Shown here in pieces: positions 63,044-64,000 of a DNA stretch of 64,000 bases. The translations under genes and the position numbers were made by a program. Origin of the DNA: Lachnospiraceae bacterium (GTDB lineage Bacteria; Bacillota; Clostridia; Lachnospirales; Lachnospiraceae); contig JAAUZI010000008.1 of assembly GCA_014804645.1 (NCBI GenBank), positions 62,001-126,000 on the forward strand, read 5' to 3'. Position 1 is the first letter of the stretch. Each line of letters opens with the position of its first letter. The notes beneath the pieces were generated by a model, which saw only the letters and a program-made list of their open reading frames with translations, did not search any database and had not been told where the DNA came from.

Positions 63044-64000
63044 GTGAAAAGTATACCTACAACAGCCAGTGTCTCTTGCGTGACGAAAAACCCTGGTTTC
63101 CCGTGATGGGCGAGATGCATTACTCCAGATACCGCGAAGATTTGTGGGAGGAATCCCTGCGCAAGATGAAAGCGGGCGGCGTGACCATCGTGTCCACCTA
63201 TGTGATATGGATTCACCACGAGGAGCAGCAGGGCGTCTTTGATTTCACGGGTTGCAGAAATCTTAGGAAGTTTGTGGTGCTGTGCCAAAAGGTCGGTCTG
63301 AAAATGTTTTTGCGGATAGGACCCTGGGTTCACGGGGAAGTGCGAAACGGCGGTTTCCCTGACTGGGTGGTGGAGCTGGGAAAATCGGGCGTGGACCTTC
63401 GCAGCAACGACCACGCATATATGTCTTATGTTCGACACTACTGGAAAAAAATATATGAGCAGGTGCAGGGACTGTTTCTGGAGGACGCAGGCCCCATCAT
63501 CGGCCTTCAACTGGAAAATGAGTACGGTCACGTGGGAGGCTACGGAGGCGACAAGGGAGAGTCACACATGCGGACATTGATGGCTCTTGCAAAAGAGCTG
63601 GGCTTTCAGGTTCCCCTGTACACTGCCACTGGGTGGGGAGGAGCCTGTATCGGGGATGCGCTGCCCGTCATGGGGGGCTACTGCGAAGCACCCTGGGATC
63701 AGAGTGTCAGCGAGCTTTCCGCCAATACCAACTATATTATAAGCCACGAGCGCAATGACGCGCTGATTGCCTGCGATCACCATGTGGAGGGGGCGGTGAC
63801 CTTTGATGAGTCCAGGTTCCCCTACCTTACGGCGGAGCTGGGCGGCGGTCTGCAGGTTACCAGCCATCGGCGGCCTGTGGCTACCGGGCCTGATATCGGA
63901 GCCATGTCGCTCACAAAGCTGGCCAGCGGAGTGGCGCTTCTGGGCTACTATATGTACCACGGCGGCAGCAATCCGACCGGAAAACTGTCTACCCTCCAAG
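63040..64000 (+). CDS. Glycoside hydrolase family 35 beta-galactosidase, N-terminal part
   Basis: The frame is open to the right window edge (320 codons seen). Family motifs are clear: GEMHYSRYREDLWEESLRKM, GPWVHGEVRNGGFPDW, the acid/base Glu in IIGLQLENEYG and the nucleophile Glu in TAELGGG. There is no signal peptide, so it is cytoplasmic. It hydrolyses terminal beta-galactosides. AGGAGG precedes the ATG. It is fused to the LacI remnant by an ATGA overlap and is presumably driven by the promoter at 62476. Confidence 0.93.
   Translation, partial: MSEKYTYNSQCLLRDEKPWFPVMGEMHYSRYREDLWEESLRKMKAGGVTIVSTYVIWIHHEEQQGVFDFTGCRNLRKFVVLCQKVGLKMFLRIGPWVHGEVRNGGFPDWVVELGKSGVDLRSNDHAYMSYVRHYWKKIYEQVQGLFLEDAGPIIGLQLENEYGHVGGYGGDKGESHMRTLMALAKELGFQVPLYTATGWGGACIGDALPVMGGYCEAPWDQSVSELSANTNYIISHERNDALIACDHHVEGAVTFDESRFPYLTAELGGGLQVTSHRRPVATGPDIGAMSLTKLASGVALLGYYMYHGGSNPTGKLSTLQ

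Overview
The window looks like chromosomal DNA of a moderately high-GC anaerobic Firmicute of the Clostridia, most likely a Lachnospiraceae. This is inferred from type III glutamine synthetase, IreB, a DUF6465 histone-like protein, DUF1292, a CIRCE-controlled hrcA-grpE-dnaK-dnaJ operon, ThiI without rhodanese beside a cysteine desulfurase, and many AGGAGG-type ribosome binding sites. No species call can be made from the sequence alone. Nearly all genes are on the minus strand, so text order is from high to low coordinates within each operon.

Layout. 1-3487 is a cell-wall hydrolase control block (ftsE-ftsX-PcsB/EnvC-like M23 protein, then a C-terminal processing protease). 3509-4877 is a CdaR/PucR-type regulator bracketed by two inverted copies of a 104-bp palindromic element. 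5038-7809 holds a YjfB-like protein, a CPBP protease, a CvfB-like S1 protein and an acyl-ACP thioesterase. 7973-8894 is a PIN-domain toxin-like cluster with several tiny ORFs, followed by tRNA-Gln and a GT-C glycosyltransferase. 11012-20630 is glnN plus a housekeeping run (U32/TrhP-like, TrmR, short MltG-like, YlbF, RNase J, DUF1292, RuvX, IreB, MtaB), with a divergent HPr-like gene lacking the catalytic His. 21008-25601 is prmA-rsmE-iscS-[tandem hairpin array]-thiI, with a divergent orphan McrB-like ATPase. 27227-33772 is a lone solute-binding lipoprotein and the heat-shock operon. 33931-40895 holds DUF6465, uppP, an aminotransferase, a nucleotidyltransferase, glpK, a polysaccharide deacetylase and an unusual aquaporin-like channel.

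The most interesting accessory block is 41579-48611: dgkA, a CDP-archaeol-synthase-like gene, pssA, psd, a UbiA prenyltransferase, a Rph/PPDK-like dikinase and a GNAT protein. Most genes are tightly spaced and follow a strong predicted promoter. It reads as a phospholipid-headgroup pathway joined to three enzymes of unknown substrate, which suggests an undescribed membrane-lipid modification. A set of stacked hairpins divides it into two halves.

48755-53841 is an ABC-2 exporter operon plus a PadR/DUF2812 pair with a visible self-operator. 54002-55111 is an AT-rich plus-strand island (small membrane protein, Lgt-like). 55133-62274 has TatD, a propeller/solute-binding fusion lipoprotein with a small secreted Cys/His protein, a RelA/SpoT remnant, and a two-component system with a third membrane protein. 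62476-64000 is a rearranged sugar locus: a promoter and fragments of a permease and a LacI regulator now lead into a GH35 beta-galactosidase cut by the window edge.

Several repeat families are visible: the 104-bp palindrome (three copies), a 37-bp hairpin-plus-Shine-Dalgarno leader (two copies), a 30-bp palindrome (two copies), a 104-bp tandem array (three units) and a 169-bp nested inverted repeat.
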